Of a stretch of DNA of 64,000 nt, positions 53,540 to 61,567 are shown one piece after another. A model generated the notes under the pieces. The model ran no database searches, had not been told where the DNA came from, and saw only the letters and a program-made list of their open reading frames with translations. Origin of the DNA: Anaerolineae bacterium (GTDB lineage: Bacteria > Chloroflexota > Anaerolineae > Anaerolineales > Villigracilaceae); the NCBI GenBank assembly GCA_018645405.1, contig JABGOQ010000044.1, positions 1-64,000 of the forward strand, written 5' to 3'. Position 1 is the stretch's first letter; every line of letters starts with the position of its first letter. The position numbers were made by a program, and so were the translations under genes.

Positions 53540-54199
53540 TTAGATAATCTTCCCATCCTTCATCCGAATAACGCGATCAGCGGTTTCAGCGACTTCATCA
53601 TCGTGGGTGACGATGAGAAAGGCAACGCCCGCTTCGTCGCGTAGACGGTGAAAGAGAGCCAGAATTTCTTTGCCCGTTTCACTGTCAAGATTGCCGGTAG
53701 GCTCATCGGCGAGAATTAGATCGGGGTCATTGATTAAGGCACGCGCAATCGCAACGCGTTGTTGTTCCCCACCAGAAAGGCGTGAGGGGCGATGCGTGGC
53801 ACGGTCTGCGAGACCGACCATCTCCAGCCGAGATTCGGCGCGCTTGGTGCGCTCCGTTACTGATATATCAGATGGATAGAGCGGAAAAGCGACATTTTCC
53901 AACGCGCTCAAGGTAGGGATCAGATGAAAAGATTGAAAAACCAGCCCGATATTTTCCCGTCGCCAAAGAGCGAGGGTATCTTCATCGAGACCAGAAAGTT
54001 CTTTGTCTTGATAGCGGACTTTACCAGATGTGGCTTGTTCTAATCCCGCCAAAAGGTGCATGGCGGTAGTTTTTCCGGAGCCGGAACGCCCCATCAGGGC
54101 AACGATCTCACCTGCGTTGATTTCAATATCCATGCCATCAACGGCAGTCACCGTTCCGAATGATTTGACCAAAGATTTGGCAGTTATGACTTTATTCAC
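53540..54199 (-). CDS. ABC transporter ATP-binding protein, MacB/LolD type
   Basis: 219 residues. Walker A is GRSGSGKTT, the signature [15 protein letters not shown], Walker [13 protein letters not shown] and switch His in [11 protein letters not shown]. The family couples ATP to FtsX-type permeases that move lipoproteins, peptides or antibiotics across the membrane or extract them from it. It overlaps the permease at 54192 by 8 bases. Downstream are the BIME-like element, the thioredoxin-like lipoprotein and a second permease. Confidence 0.9.
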   Translation of the reverse strand: MNKVITAKSLVKSFGTVTAVDGMDIEINAGEIVALMGRSGSGKTTAMHLLAGLEQATSGKVRYQDKELSGLDEDTLALWRRENIGLVFQSFHLIPTLSALENVAFPLYPSDISVTERTKRAESRLEMVGLADRATHRPSRLSGGEQQRVAIARALINDPDLILADEPTGNLDSETGKEILALFHRLRDEAGVAFLIVTHDDEVAETADRVIRMKDGKII

Positions 54200-55445
54200 T
54201 TCGTAATACCTCCGCAGGTTTTATATTTGCAATTCGACCGGGTAGCCATAATCCGACTAATGCGGCGGCTACCGCAGAAAGTCCGAGGGCGGCAAGTGCC
54301 AGTTCGAGGGTGATTTTGGCATTTAAGGGGACGACGACCGCGACTTCTTCTGCGCCGCCCGGTAAAAAATGCGGACTTGGACTAAGTTCCCAGGGAACAG
54401 GCACGGTGACGGTGGCTTGGCTCATCATCAGAGTCACGCCCCACGAAAGGAGCAAACCGACCAAACCGCCAACCAACGCGATGACCAAAGTCTCGCCGAG
54501 GAGTTGACGGACGATATTCTTCTTCTCCCAGCCGACAGCGCGCATCATGCCGACCTCACGTCTGCGCTCCCACACGCCCGCGGCAACTGCGCGGACAAGA
54601 ATCCCCGCCGCGAAGAGGAAGGCGACTAATCCGACCAAGACTCCAAAACGGTCGATTATGTCAAAGAGTGCGCCGAGTTGCTCACCAAAAGATTCGGCGG
54701 AGGAGACTAAAGCCTTCTTGCCCAGAATTGCTTCCGCACCGGCGACAACAGCTTCAGCTTGAGTCTGCTCGGATTTGATGAAAATCAGATTTGCATCGTC
54801 CGGGCGCATATCATGCACAGCCAGGACATTCGGCGCAATTGCCGACATTGCCTGAGCATCCGCGAGGGGCAGATAAAGATTGGCGTTCGCAATTTGCCCG
54901 GTGCGGGTGGTGTCTACGATGCCGACAATCTCAAAAGAATTGCCAATGATAATGACCATGTCTCCCAGAGAGAGCGCATTTTGGGTCGCGTAACTGGCAT
55001 CGACGAGGGTTACGCCGCTATCGTCCACGTCGAGGAAGCGACCTTCGATCAGTCCAGCGCGTAATCGCCCATGACCAAAGTCGGCGGCGGGATCAAATCC
55101 CAGCCCAGCGACGAAGCTGTCTTCTTCAAAAGACCAGAAGAAGAGGCTCTCGGTGATTCCTTCCACGCCGGGAAGTTCGGCAATCGCTTCGATTTCATCT
55201 CTGTGCAGGGGAGCAACCGAGTGTGGGAAAAGAATCCCTGTAAAGCCTTCCGGTACATCGCCCTGACGTTGGGCGGTAATATCTGCGCCCACTTCAGAGA
55301 GGGGTGCGCGGGCGGCTTCACGGTATCCGCCCGCATAGGCTTGGAGGCTGACGAAGAGGGTGATGCCAATCGCGACACTGAAAATAGCAGAGAGGGTGCG
55401 TGAGGAGCGGCGGGTTAGTTCCCTAAACAAGTAAGATACATTCAT
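54192..55445 (-). CDS. ABC transporter permease, FtsX/MacB family
   Basis: 417 residues from the ATG at 55445 (the open frame extends 13 codons further, without a ribosome binding site). A membrane helix at about 18-40 (AIFSVAIGITLFVSLQA) is followed by a periplasmic MacB-type domain (about 45-260) and three helices with GMMRAVGWEKKNIVR as coupling region. It is a paralogue of the permease at 51706: EAARAPLxEVGADITAQ-like start of the periplasmic part appears in both. The gene follows a sensor kinase gene after a short gap. Confidence 0.87.
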   Translation of the reverse strand: MNVSYLFRELTRRSSRTLSAIFSVAIGITLFVSLQAYAGGYREAARAPLSEVGADITAQRQGDVPEGFTGILFPHSVAPLHRDEIEAIAELPGVEGITESLFFWSFEEDSFVAGLGFDPAADFGHGRLRAGLIEGRFLDVDDSGVTLVDASYATQNALSLGDMVIIIGNSFEIVGIVDTTRTGQIANANLYLPLADAQAMSAIAPNVLAVHDMRPDDANLIFIKSEQTQAEAVVAGAEAILGKKALVSSAESFGEQLGALFDIIDRFGVLVGLVAFLFAAGILVRAVAAGVWERRREVGMMRAVGWEKKNIVRQLLGETLVIALVGGLVGLLLSWGVTLMMSQATVTVPVPWELSPSPHFLPGGAEEVAVVVPLNAKITLELALAALGLSAVAAALVGLWLPGRIANIKPAEVLRSE

Positions 55446-55527
55446 AGCCAAAAGTATCCCATTTCTTGCTTGGGGAAAGGTCAAGGATTTCTAAAGATTT
55501 GCTAAAGGTTTTTAGTGGTGGAGATAC

Positions 55528-56895
55528 TTAAAGAGGCAAACGGATAGTAAACTTGCTGCCCTTCCCCAGAATGCCGTCACTTTCAACATCTATTTCTCCC
55601 CCGTGTGCTCTGATAATGGCCTGGACAATGGCTAACCCCAGTCCTGACCCGCCCCGCTGGCGACTGCGGGCGTGGTCGGCGCGGTAGAAGCGTTCAAAAA
55701 TATGAGGCTGGTGTTCTTGCGGAACCCCTTCACCAGTGTCCTTTACTGTGAGTAGTAAATAGTGATCGGTATTCAGTTTTGTAGCAAACTGATTAATGCT
55801 CACTGATGATTGAATACTGATCACACCTCCAGCAGGTGTATGACGCACAGCATTTTCGAGTAAATTGAAGAGTGTCTGTTCAATACGCTCGGGGTCTACA
55901 TGGATTAGCGGCAAGTCGGGTGCACTGAGATTGCTCAGCGTAACATTTTTTGTCTTCGCCAGCGGAGCGACGCGGCTCAGAGCGTTTTCAGCTACCGACT
56001 CTATATTTACAGCACGACGTTCTAAAGGTAGCAGATCAGATTCCAATGCGGCAACCAGATTCAAATCATCTACAAGGCGTAACAGGCGTGCAGTCTCGCC
56101 GTGCATGGCGTCGAAAGCCATTTCAGCAGAACGCCGGTCAGCGATCTGCCCAGAGCGCAACCCTTCCAGATAGCCTCGAATGACGGTCAAGGGTGTGCGC
56201 AAATCGTGGGAGACATTGGCAAGCAAATCGCGCCGTAGTTGCTCAATATCATGGATGCCTGCCGCCATCTGATTAAAAGCCTGTGCCAAGGCGGTGACTT
56301 CATCACCCCCGCGCGGCGAGACACGCACAGCGTAGTTGCCGCTGGATATTTCTACTGCGGCGCGGCTCATTTCGTCCAATGGGCGGCTGATCGAACGTGC
56401 AAGCAAAGCACCTAATCCCATGGCAATCAATGCCACAAGCAGGCCGGCGGCAATCAGAGCGCGTGCCACGCTTGCCAGAAAAGTTTCATCTGCCCGCTGT
56501 TGTGCGAGGGTACGTCCGACGTAAACGGTGCCAATCGGTGTGCCTTTTTCACCCAAAACGGGGAAATCTTGTCCAAGATTCGGAATCTCTGTAGCTTGAC
56601 GACCGATCAAATCAGCTTGGACGGCCGCAACAATGCGCCCATCTGCATTGGCAAATGTGACCGGCGCACCGATAATCGAGCTGGCTTCATCAATATCAGT
56701 TTGGACTCCATCCCAAGTGCCTTGGGCGGTGTAGTAGCCTGTCAACATGACCGGGAGCATCTCGCTATGAATGCCAGATTGATCACTTAAGTAGCGCGTA
56801 AATGTCTGCGTAGTTGCTAACTGGACAGCCAATGCGAGCAACGCCACGGTCACGATAATAAGTGCAAGATAACTGAACAGTAAACGTCGAGCCAT
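55528..56895 (-). CDS. Sensor histidine kinase (HAMP-HisKA-HATPase)
   Basis: 455 residues. Helix 1 is about 5-25, an extracytoplasmic sensor part follows, helix 2 is about 148-172, then HAMP (about 175-225). The phosphorylated His is in NVSHDLRTPLTVIRGYLEGL, the N box is in NLLENAVRHTPAGG and the G boxes are in VKDTGEGVPQEHQPHIFERFYRADHA and GGSGLGLAIVQAI. It senses an extracytoplasmic signal, plausibly copper or redox stress in view of neighbours, which is an inference. Start and response-regulator stop overlap by one base (TGATG). Confidence 0.9.
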   Translation of the reverse strand: MARRLLFSYLALIIVTVALLALAVQLATTQTFTRYLSDQSGIHSEMLPVMLTGYYTAQGTWDGVQTDIDEASSIIGAPVTFANADGRIVAAVQADLIGRQATEIPNLGQDFPVLGEKGTPIGTVYVGRTLAQQRADETFLASVARALIAAGLLVALIAMGLGALLARSISRPLDEMSRAAVEISSGNYAVRVSPRGGDEVTALAQAFNQMAAGIHDIEQLRRDLLANVSHDLRTPLTVIRGYLEGLRSGQIADRRSAEMAFDAMHGETARLLRLVDDLNLVAALESDLLPLERRAVNIESVAENALSRVAPLAKTKNVTLSNLSAPDLPLIHVDPERIEQTLFNLLENAVRHTPAGGVISIQSSVSINQFATKLNTDHYLLLTVKDTGEGVPQEHQPHIFERFYRADHARSRQRGGSGLGLAIVQAIIRAHGGEIDVESDGILGKGSKFTIRLPL

Positions 56896-57584
56896 CAGTC
56901 ATTCTCCTGATAAGCATAGCCTACGCCGCGTTTCGTGCGAATTAACGTTGCGCTCGTCATTCCTAATTTTTGACGCAGGTTGCTGATATGGGCTGTGACG
57001 GTCTCTTCCCCAGCTTCATCGCTGTATCCCCAAACTTCTTCCAGCAAATGGCTGCGGGTAAATGCCCACCCCGGATTGCCCATCAAAATTTGCAAAAGAT
57101 TAAACTCGGTGGGAGTTAGCTCCATGATTTGTCCATCAAACTTGACTTCCCGCCGGTTGGTGTCCATTTTCAGGCGAGGCCCTCCCAGCGTAGCGGGCAC
57201 GAGCGGATCACTATAATGGTAGGCGCGGCGGAGGAGGGCTTTGACTCGGGCGATCAACTCTGTTGGGCTGAATGGCTTGGTCAAATAATCGTCGGCACCA
57301 ATTCCCAACCCGATGACTTTATCGGTGTCTTCAGCACGGGCGGTGAGCATAATAATCGGTACCGTGGAATTCTGTCGGATACGGCGGCAGAGTTCCAATC
57401 CATCGAAAGCACCGGGCAACATGATGTCCAAAATAGCTATATCGGGCTGCTGCTGTAGAAAGGTTTTTTCTCCTGCAGAACCGTCAATGGCTGTAAAAAG
57501 GGTGAAGTTCTCCCGTTCGAGATAGAATCGCACCATTTCTGCCGTTTTGGTTTCATCTTCTACCAGTAGAATTTTAAATGTCAT
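56895..57584 (-). CDS. OmpR/PhoB-family response regulator
   Basis: 229 residues from the ATG at 57584; the open frame begins 16 codons earlier without similarity. Receiver domain with acidic pair in VEDE, phosphorylated Asp in IAILDIMLPGAFDG (about 51), Thr in IIMLTARAEDT, Lys in YLTKPFSPTEL. Winged-helix output domain about 125-228 with LTPTEFNLLQILMGN. It forms a pair with the kinase at 55528. Palindrome site F lies 187 bases upstream of this start, with a block 23 bases before it, so it belongs to the shared regulon. Confidence 0.9.
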   Translation of the reverse strand: MTFKILLVEDETKTAEMVRFYLERENFTLFTAIDGSAGEKTFLQQQPDIAILDIMLPGAFDGLELCRRIRQNSTVPIIMLTARAEDTDKVIGLGIGADDYLTKPFSPTELIARVKALLRRAYHYSDPLVPATLGGPRLKMDTNRREVKFDGQIMELTPTEFNLLQILMGNPGWAFTRSHLLEEVWGYSDEAGEETVTAHISNLRQKLGMTSATLIRTKRGVGYAYQEND

Positions 57585-57770
57585 TATTTGGTCTCGTTCG
57601 CCCTGATGATCTTTACTCGACCGAAAACGCATTAGATTTATTTAGTAAAGATAAACTGGGATGAAATTTTAAACCGTGGCTTTATTGTACCTGTTTTGTT
57701 TTCTCCCACCATGAGGAGATTATAGAGAGAATGATAAGAAAAACACAGCGCGATTAGGCGTATCTTTTTC

Positions 57771-57786
57771 TAGGCAATTTGACGTA
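57771..57786 (-). promoter_or_regulatory. Shared palindrome site F (response regulator operon)
   Basis: TAGGCA-ATTT-GACGTA matches the left half of the consensus and part of the right, and GCGCGATTAGGCG lies 23 bases in front. It is upstream of the response-regulator gene (57584, minus strand). Confidence 0.5.
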
Positions 57787-57820
57787 TAAAAAAAGGGCAT
57801 GGAATTCAAGTTCCATACCC
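57787..57820 (-). terminator. Terminator (minus strand)
   Basis: GGGTATGGAA and TTCCATGCCC (minus strand) form a 10-bp stem with one wobble, followed by a run of seven T. It terminates transcripts coming from 58375 before the response regulator promoter. Confidence 0.8.
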
Positions 57821-57882
57821 TCTTCTTTGTTACAAAATTAGGGGAGTTATTTCACGCCCTCCAGATGCAATCCCGTTTGTTG

Positions 57883-57975
57883 CTAAGTATTCATCTTGAT
57901 TGATTTATGATAGCGAATCGTTTTCGCAGTTGTCCCAGTGCGAGTAGCAAGCTCCTGGATTTGCTTCAGAATCAT
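57883..57975 (-). pseudogene. Truncated MerR-family regulator
   Basis: From an ATG with GAAAGG upstream, 30 codons read MILKQIQELATRTGTTAKTI and RYHKSIK, the helix-turn-helix and start of the wing of MerR proteins (normally IGELAxRTGVTxxTIRYYExIGLL). The frame stops at TAG right in the wing, so the metal or ligand-binding part is missing. The gene is a remnant in a copper/redox region, where MerR proteins of the CueR type are expected. Confidence 0.7.
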
Positions 57976-58000
57976 CCTTTCGTAAAGGTCAAAATAAGAA

Positions 58001-58375
58001 TTATTCCTCCAGAAAAACACCTATCTTTTCTTGCATCGTTTCGCCTGGCTGTTCTCCCAAGCCTTGCCAAAGAACTTCGCCCTCTGGATTCAATAGTATA
58101 AAAGACGGATGCCCTTGAAGACCAAAATACTGAAAAACGGGTCTCCCTTCAGAGGAATTCGCATCAATCCGTCGAAATTCAATCTCATTGCCATATATTT
58201 CTTCAAGCCCGTTCACGACAGGCAGCATACGCACTCAAGGCACTCAACCATCGGTGTAGAAAAACAAAAATGTTGGACGATCTGGAGCCGGTGTAATCGG
58301 GAGAGCACCGCCTCCGCAGGCACTCAGCATAAATGCTGCAATGCCGAGAACTAAAATTAAAAACCGAGAACGCAT
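58001..58375 (-). CDS. Thioredoxin-like lipoprotein with UGA at both CxxC positions (candidate UxxU selenoprotein)
   Basis: A 124-residue frame on the minus strand, read through two in-frame TGA codons at 58244-58246 and 58235-58237. The N terminus is a lipoprotein signal with LSAC and Cys20. After FLFFYTDG comes U44-V-P-U47 and then VRMLPVVNGLEEIYG, the place and context of the catalytic CxxC and the conserved Pro of thioredoxins. RRIDANSSEG, the cis-Pro in GHPSFILL and a GEVLWQGLG strand complete the fold. Decay is possible, but two Cys-to-TGA changes exactly there and no other damage favour selenocysteine. It is preceded by site D and followed by a terminator. Confidence 0.7.
58207..58223 (-). 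other. Candidate bacterial SECIS hairpin
   Basis: On the mRNA, GCCUGU and ACGGGC pair in a 6-bp stem (one G-U) with loop CGUGA, which has the GU needed in the apical loop of bacterial SECIS elements. The loop GU lies 18 bases after the second UGA and 27 after the first, in the usual range. It was found by eye; folding tools should test it. Confidence 0.4.
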
Positions 58376-58460
58376 AGAGAATTCTTTCACTTTATTTATC
58401 TATCAAGCAATCGTATCTAGATTGCATTGGAATCCTAAGAGAAATTAGGCGTGAATACTA

Positions 58461-58476
58461 GGGGCAGAATCGCCTA
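58461..58476 (-). promoter_or_regulatory. Shared palindrome site D (UxxU thioredoxin)
   Basis: GGGGCA-GAAT-CGCCTA fits 11 of 16 positions of site B, and AATTAGGCG lies about two turns in front, matching site F. It is 86 bases upstream of the UxxU thioredoxin start. Confidence 0.55.
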
Positions 58477-58515
58477 TATCCCTAGATGTGTCCAGACATC
58501 AAATATCTATCAGTT

Positions 58516-60225
58516 TTATCTTTCCCTTAGAGGCAAAATCACCACCACTCTTGCCCCCTCCTCCGGTGCGGCGTGGATTTTCAGCCGCGCGCCAATCAAC
58601 TCGGCACGCTCGTAGAGTCCCAGCAAGCCAAAATGTCCGCCAGGAGCAAATTCGGCGGGGCTTTCGGGCGGCTCGAAGCCGCGCCCGTTATCGGAGATGG
58701 TTAATGTAATCTGTTCTGGCGCAAATTCAATTTTTAGCGTGGCTTGCGTTGCTTGTGCGTGACGTTGGATATTGTTTAAGGCTTCTTGCGCCATACGGTA
58801 GAACGCTAATTCCACATCGGGGGGGAGACGATGCTCAGGTCCCAGACGCTGAAAATTAACAGAAATTGCGGCAGTGTCCTGTGCCTCGTGGGTAAGCATA
58901 TCCAGCGCGGCGACCAAGCCTAAATCATCGAGGTAGAGCGGGCGCAAAGCGCGCGTCAGACGGCGCAAATCGTCAATCGTCTGTGTCGTCATCCGCTGGA
59001 TTTCATCCAATTGCTCCACCGCGCGCCCTTCCTCCACATTCATTTGAGCAAGTTGGACACGTTGATTGAGCGCGATCAAGTCTTGAATGGTTTCATCGTG
59101 CAGTTCGCGCGCCAAACGACGGCGTTCATCTTCCTGCCCAGTCGTGATCGCGCCAATATAGCTGCGCAACCCTTTCTGGGAAGCTTTGACTTTTTCTGTG
59201 AGATAGATAAGCGTGTTTTGGAGATGGGTGATTTCTTCGATGCCCCCAACCGATTCTTGAATGGTATTGAAATCTCCCCAAGCCAGCTCACGGGCACGGG
59301 TTTCGAGATTTTGGAGCGGTTGTACGATTTGACGTGCGCCAAACCAGAGCGCAACTAACGCCAGCAAAAGCACGGGCGCGAGTGTGAGGGGGGTGATGAG
59401 AGTGGTGGTGAGCGTGCGGTTTGCGACGGCTGCCCAAGGTTCTTCGAGAATAAGCATCCAGCCGAGCGGGGCGACGGGGGCATAGGCGATGACGTGTTCG
59501 CCGTCATCGCTTTGGATATAGGTTGAGCCACTTTCTCCGCGCAGAGCGGCATCTAAATAGGTGGGCGGTGTTTTTTCAACACCCGCCTGTGATATGAATA
59601 CAACTTGCCCATTTTGGTCGACAAGACTGATCGTAGCTTGCTCTTCTGCGCCAAAGGCTTCTTTTAGGGTATTGCTGGCTAAGTTGGACGGAGTAAATGC
59701 GCCAACGACAATCGGCGCATCAGGGCTAGTCGTAGCTGTGATGAAAATGATGCGCTCATCCGTTCTGGGGTTTATATATAACGAAGAGAAGGAGGGTTCT
59801 GCATTTGCTTGCTCTAAGGCTTCTTCAAGAACAGGATGAATAGATGTCGTAGTCCAATTGCTCTTTGCGAGTAATTTCCCTTCTGATGAAAAGACTGCCA
59901 AACCAGCATCAAAATCTGCGTTGAGTGCAGATGATGTTGCCAAAACATGTTTCGCTGGATGATCGTCCGATGTGCGCAAGGATAGTCCATAAATCGCAGA
60001 TGCGCGGCTGTTGAGCTGCTCACTTAACGCACTGGCGGCGGTGCGGACGGCGCGCTCGTCCAGCACACCGACCATTACTTTCATTTCTTGTTGGTGTAAT
60101 GCAAAGCTGCCGAAGGTCGCTATAAAGAGCAATAGAATGATGGGCAAAATTACCCACGCAAAAAGCTGCAAGGTTAATCCACGCCAACGGGAGCCGGGAA
60201 TAGGAAGATGCGGAGGTTTTGTCAT
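58516..60225 (-). CDS. Sensor histidine kinase, NarX/LiaS type (HisKA_3)
   Basis: 569 residues. Helix 1 is about 17-40, an extracytoplasmic double-Cache-like sensor (about 45-265) contains GKLLAKSNW and GQVVFISQ strands, helix 2 is about 275-297, then HAMP. The His is in RLARELHDETIQDLIALNQR, the HisKA_3 signature, and the ATPase has EALNNIQRHAQATQATL, SDNGRGFEPP and GHFGLLGLYERAEL. It phosphorylates the NarL-type regulator upstream, to which it is joined by a 4-base overlap. The Cache-like domain suggests a small-molecule signal. Confidence 0.9.
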   Translation of the reverse strand: MTKPPHLPIPGSRWRGLTLQLFAWVILPIILLLFIATFGSFALHQQEMKVMVGVLDERAVRTAASALSEQLNSRASAIYGLSLRTSDDHPAKHVLATSSALNADFDAGLAVFSSEGKLLAKSNWTTTSIHPVLEEALEQANAEPSFSSLYINPRTDERIIFITATTSPDAPIVVGAFTPSNLASNTLKEAFGAEEQATISLVDQNGQVVFISQAGVEKTPPTYLDAALRGESGSTYIQSDDGEHVIAYAPVAPLGWMLILEEPWAAVANRTLTTTLITPLTLAPVLLLALVALWFGARQIVQPLQNLETRARELAWGDFNTIQESVGGIEEITHLQNTLIYLTEKVKASQKGLRSYIGAITTGQEDERRRLARELHDETIQDLIALNQRVQLAQMNVEEGRAVEQLDEIQRMTTQTIDDLRRLTRALRPLYLDDLGLVAALDMLTHEAQDTAAISVNFQRLGPEHRLPPDVELAFYRMAQEALNNIQRHAQATQATLKIEFAPEQITLTISDNGRGFEPPESPAEFAPGGHFGLLGLYERAELIGARLKIHAAPEEGARVVVILPLRER

Positions 60226-60884
60226 ACTAAATCAGGCGACAACCAACCCAACGAGATCGCGTGCATCACCGCTTCGGTGCGGCTGGCGGCTTGGAGTTTG
60301 TTAAAAATATGCGCCAAATGCCCTTGCACCGTGCGGTCGCTGATACCAAGTTGCACGCCAATCGCCTTATTCGTAAAACCTTTTCCGACCAAGGTTAGCA
60401 CTTCCATCTCGCGCTTGGTTAGTTTTTCGGCGGGCAGAGTCTCTTTATCCTGCGCAATCTGTGTCATCATTTTTGCAAGAAGATTGGCATCCAATGCAGA
60501 ATTACCAGTATGGACATCTCGCACGGCACGAATAATTTCGCGCGGAGCGGCAGTTTTCAAGACATAGCCATTCGCCCCCGCCTGCAAAACCGCCGTCACA
60601 TAAGGCGCGTCATCATAAGCAGTTAAAACGAGCACCCCAACCTCGCGTTGATTGGCGCGCACCCAGCGCGTGACCTCGATACCTGTTGCTTTTGGCATTT
60701 GGATATCCAAAATGGCGACATCCGGCTGATGCTCAGCAATCAGCGTTTTTGCCATTTCGCCGTCATCCGCTTCGGCGATGACCTGAATATTCTCGGCTTG
60801 CTCCAAAAACTGACGGATGCCAGCCCGCACAACGGCATGGTCATCTGCTAACAAAACTCGGATAGAAGAAGTTTGTGTTTTCAT
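60222..60884 (-). CDS. NarL/FixJ-family response regulator
   Basis: 220 residues. Receiver with acidic pair in LLADDHAVVRAG, phosphorylated Asp in VAILDIQMPKATG (about 58), Thr in VLVLTAYDDAPYV and Lys in GYVLKTAAPREI. The LuxR-type helix-turn-helix is LTKREMEVLTLVGKGFTNKAIGVQL. Such regulators bind inverted 7-2-7 sites; the TAGGCA-N4-TGCCTA palindromes of this region have that geometry, so this protein is a candidate for their regulator. No such site is seen directly upstream of its own start. Confidence 0.9.
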   Translation of the reverse strand: MKTQTSSIRVLLADDHAVVRAGIRQFLEQAENIQVIAEADDGEMAKTLIAEHQPDVAILDIQMPKATGIEVTRWVRANQREVGVLVLTAYDDAPYVTAVLQAGANGYVLKTAAPREIIRAVRDVHTGNSALDANLLAKMMTQIAQDKETLPAEKLTKREMEVLTLVGKGFTNKAIGVQLGISDRTVQGHLAHIFNKLQAASRTEAVMHAISLGWLSPDLV

Positions 60885-60953
60885 AAAGTGATTTTACTAT
60901 ACAGAAATGCTAAAGAAACAATGAAACTACTCAAAAAATATTTATCGCTGACT

Positions 60954-61347
60954 TTATAACTTTTGCCCGAATTTCAAAGACAGCACGATGCGCTCCAAAC
61001 GGGTGCGCACTTCTGATACTATATCGGCATTGTCGGCAAGTCGCGGCATAGTCAACATCGCTTCCGGGTTGACAACTAAGATAAGCGCACCATCCTCAGC
61101 CTCTTTAACGGTGACATTGCAGAGCAGCAATAAGCCGCTCAGGAGGCCTGATGAGCCAAGGGAGGGTTGCAAGCACCCAGAATGATGTAGGGGCGAAAAT
61201 CGGCGTTGCTTTTTTCTTTGAGCGTAGCCTGCACATCAAGTGCGTCAGCACACCAAAACCTTCCTCTTTCAGTGCCGCAACAGTCTTCTCAATCGCCATT
61301 TCGTAAGCATCAGACAACGTAACCTGAAAAGTAAGTGGTTGTTTCAT
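60954..61347 (-). pseudogene. Frameshifted DUF302 gene
   Basis: The minus strand encodes a DUF302 protein in pieces: MKQPLTFQVTLSDAYEMAIE and EEGFGVLT in one frame; DVQATLKEKSNADFRPYIIL and GACNPPLAHQA in a second; and GLLLLCNVTVKEAEDGALIL to the C terminus in a third. The usual LxAEPEIG stretch between the second and third pieces is missing, so there is one frameshift and one small deletion. DUF302 proteins are small, often in redox or metal contexts. Site E lies 115 bases upstream, so its control region is still intact. Confidence 0.75.
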
Positions 61348-61461
61348 TAAGAATTCCTTTTTTGTTAGAGAATATCGCCGCTAAATAAGTAGTCTAAGAA
61401 TACTGGTTAGATTATGATAAAGGTCGTCGCTATTGAGAGGCGCAAAATGGCGGAGAGAATA

Positions 61462-61477
61462 TAGGCAAAATGGCCTA
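61462..61477 (-). promoter_or_regulatory. Shared palindrome site E (DUF302 / cytochrome c divergent region)
   Basis: TAGGCA-AAAT-GGCCTA, with GGCGCAAAATGGCG 22 bases in front. It lies 115 bases upstream of the broken DUF302 gene (minus strand) and 91 bases upstream of the cytochrome c gene (plus strand), so it could control both. Confidence 0.65.
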
Positions 61478-61567
61478 TTCAAAGATACGCAAAACAGCTC
61501 ATGGTAGAGGTTTTTCAATCAGCTACAGTAGCAAAAATCACACTTACCAAAATAAGGAAATAATTAT

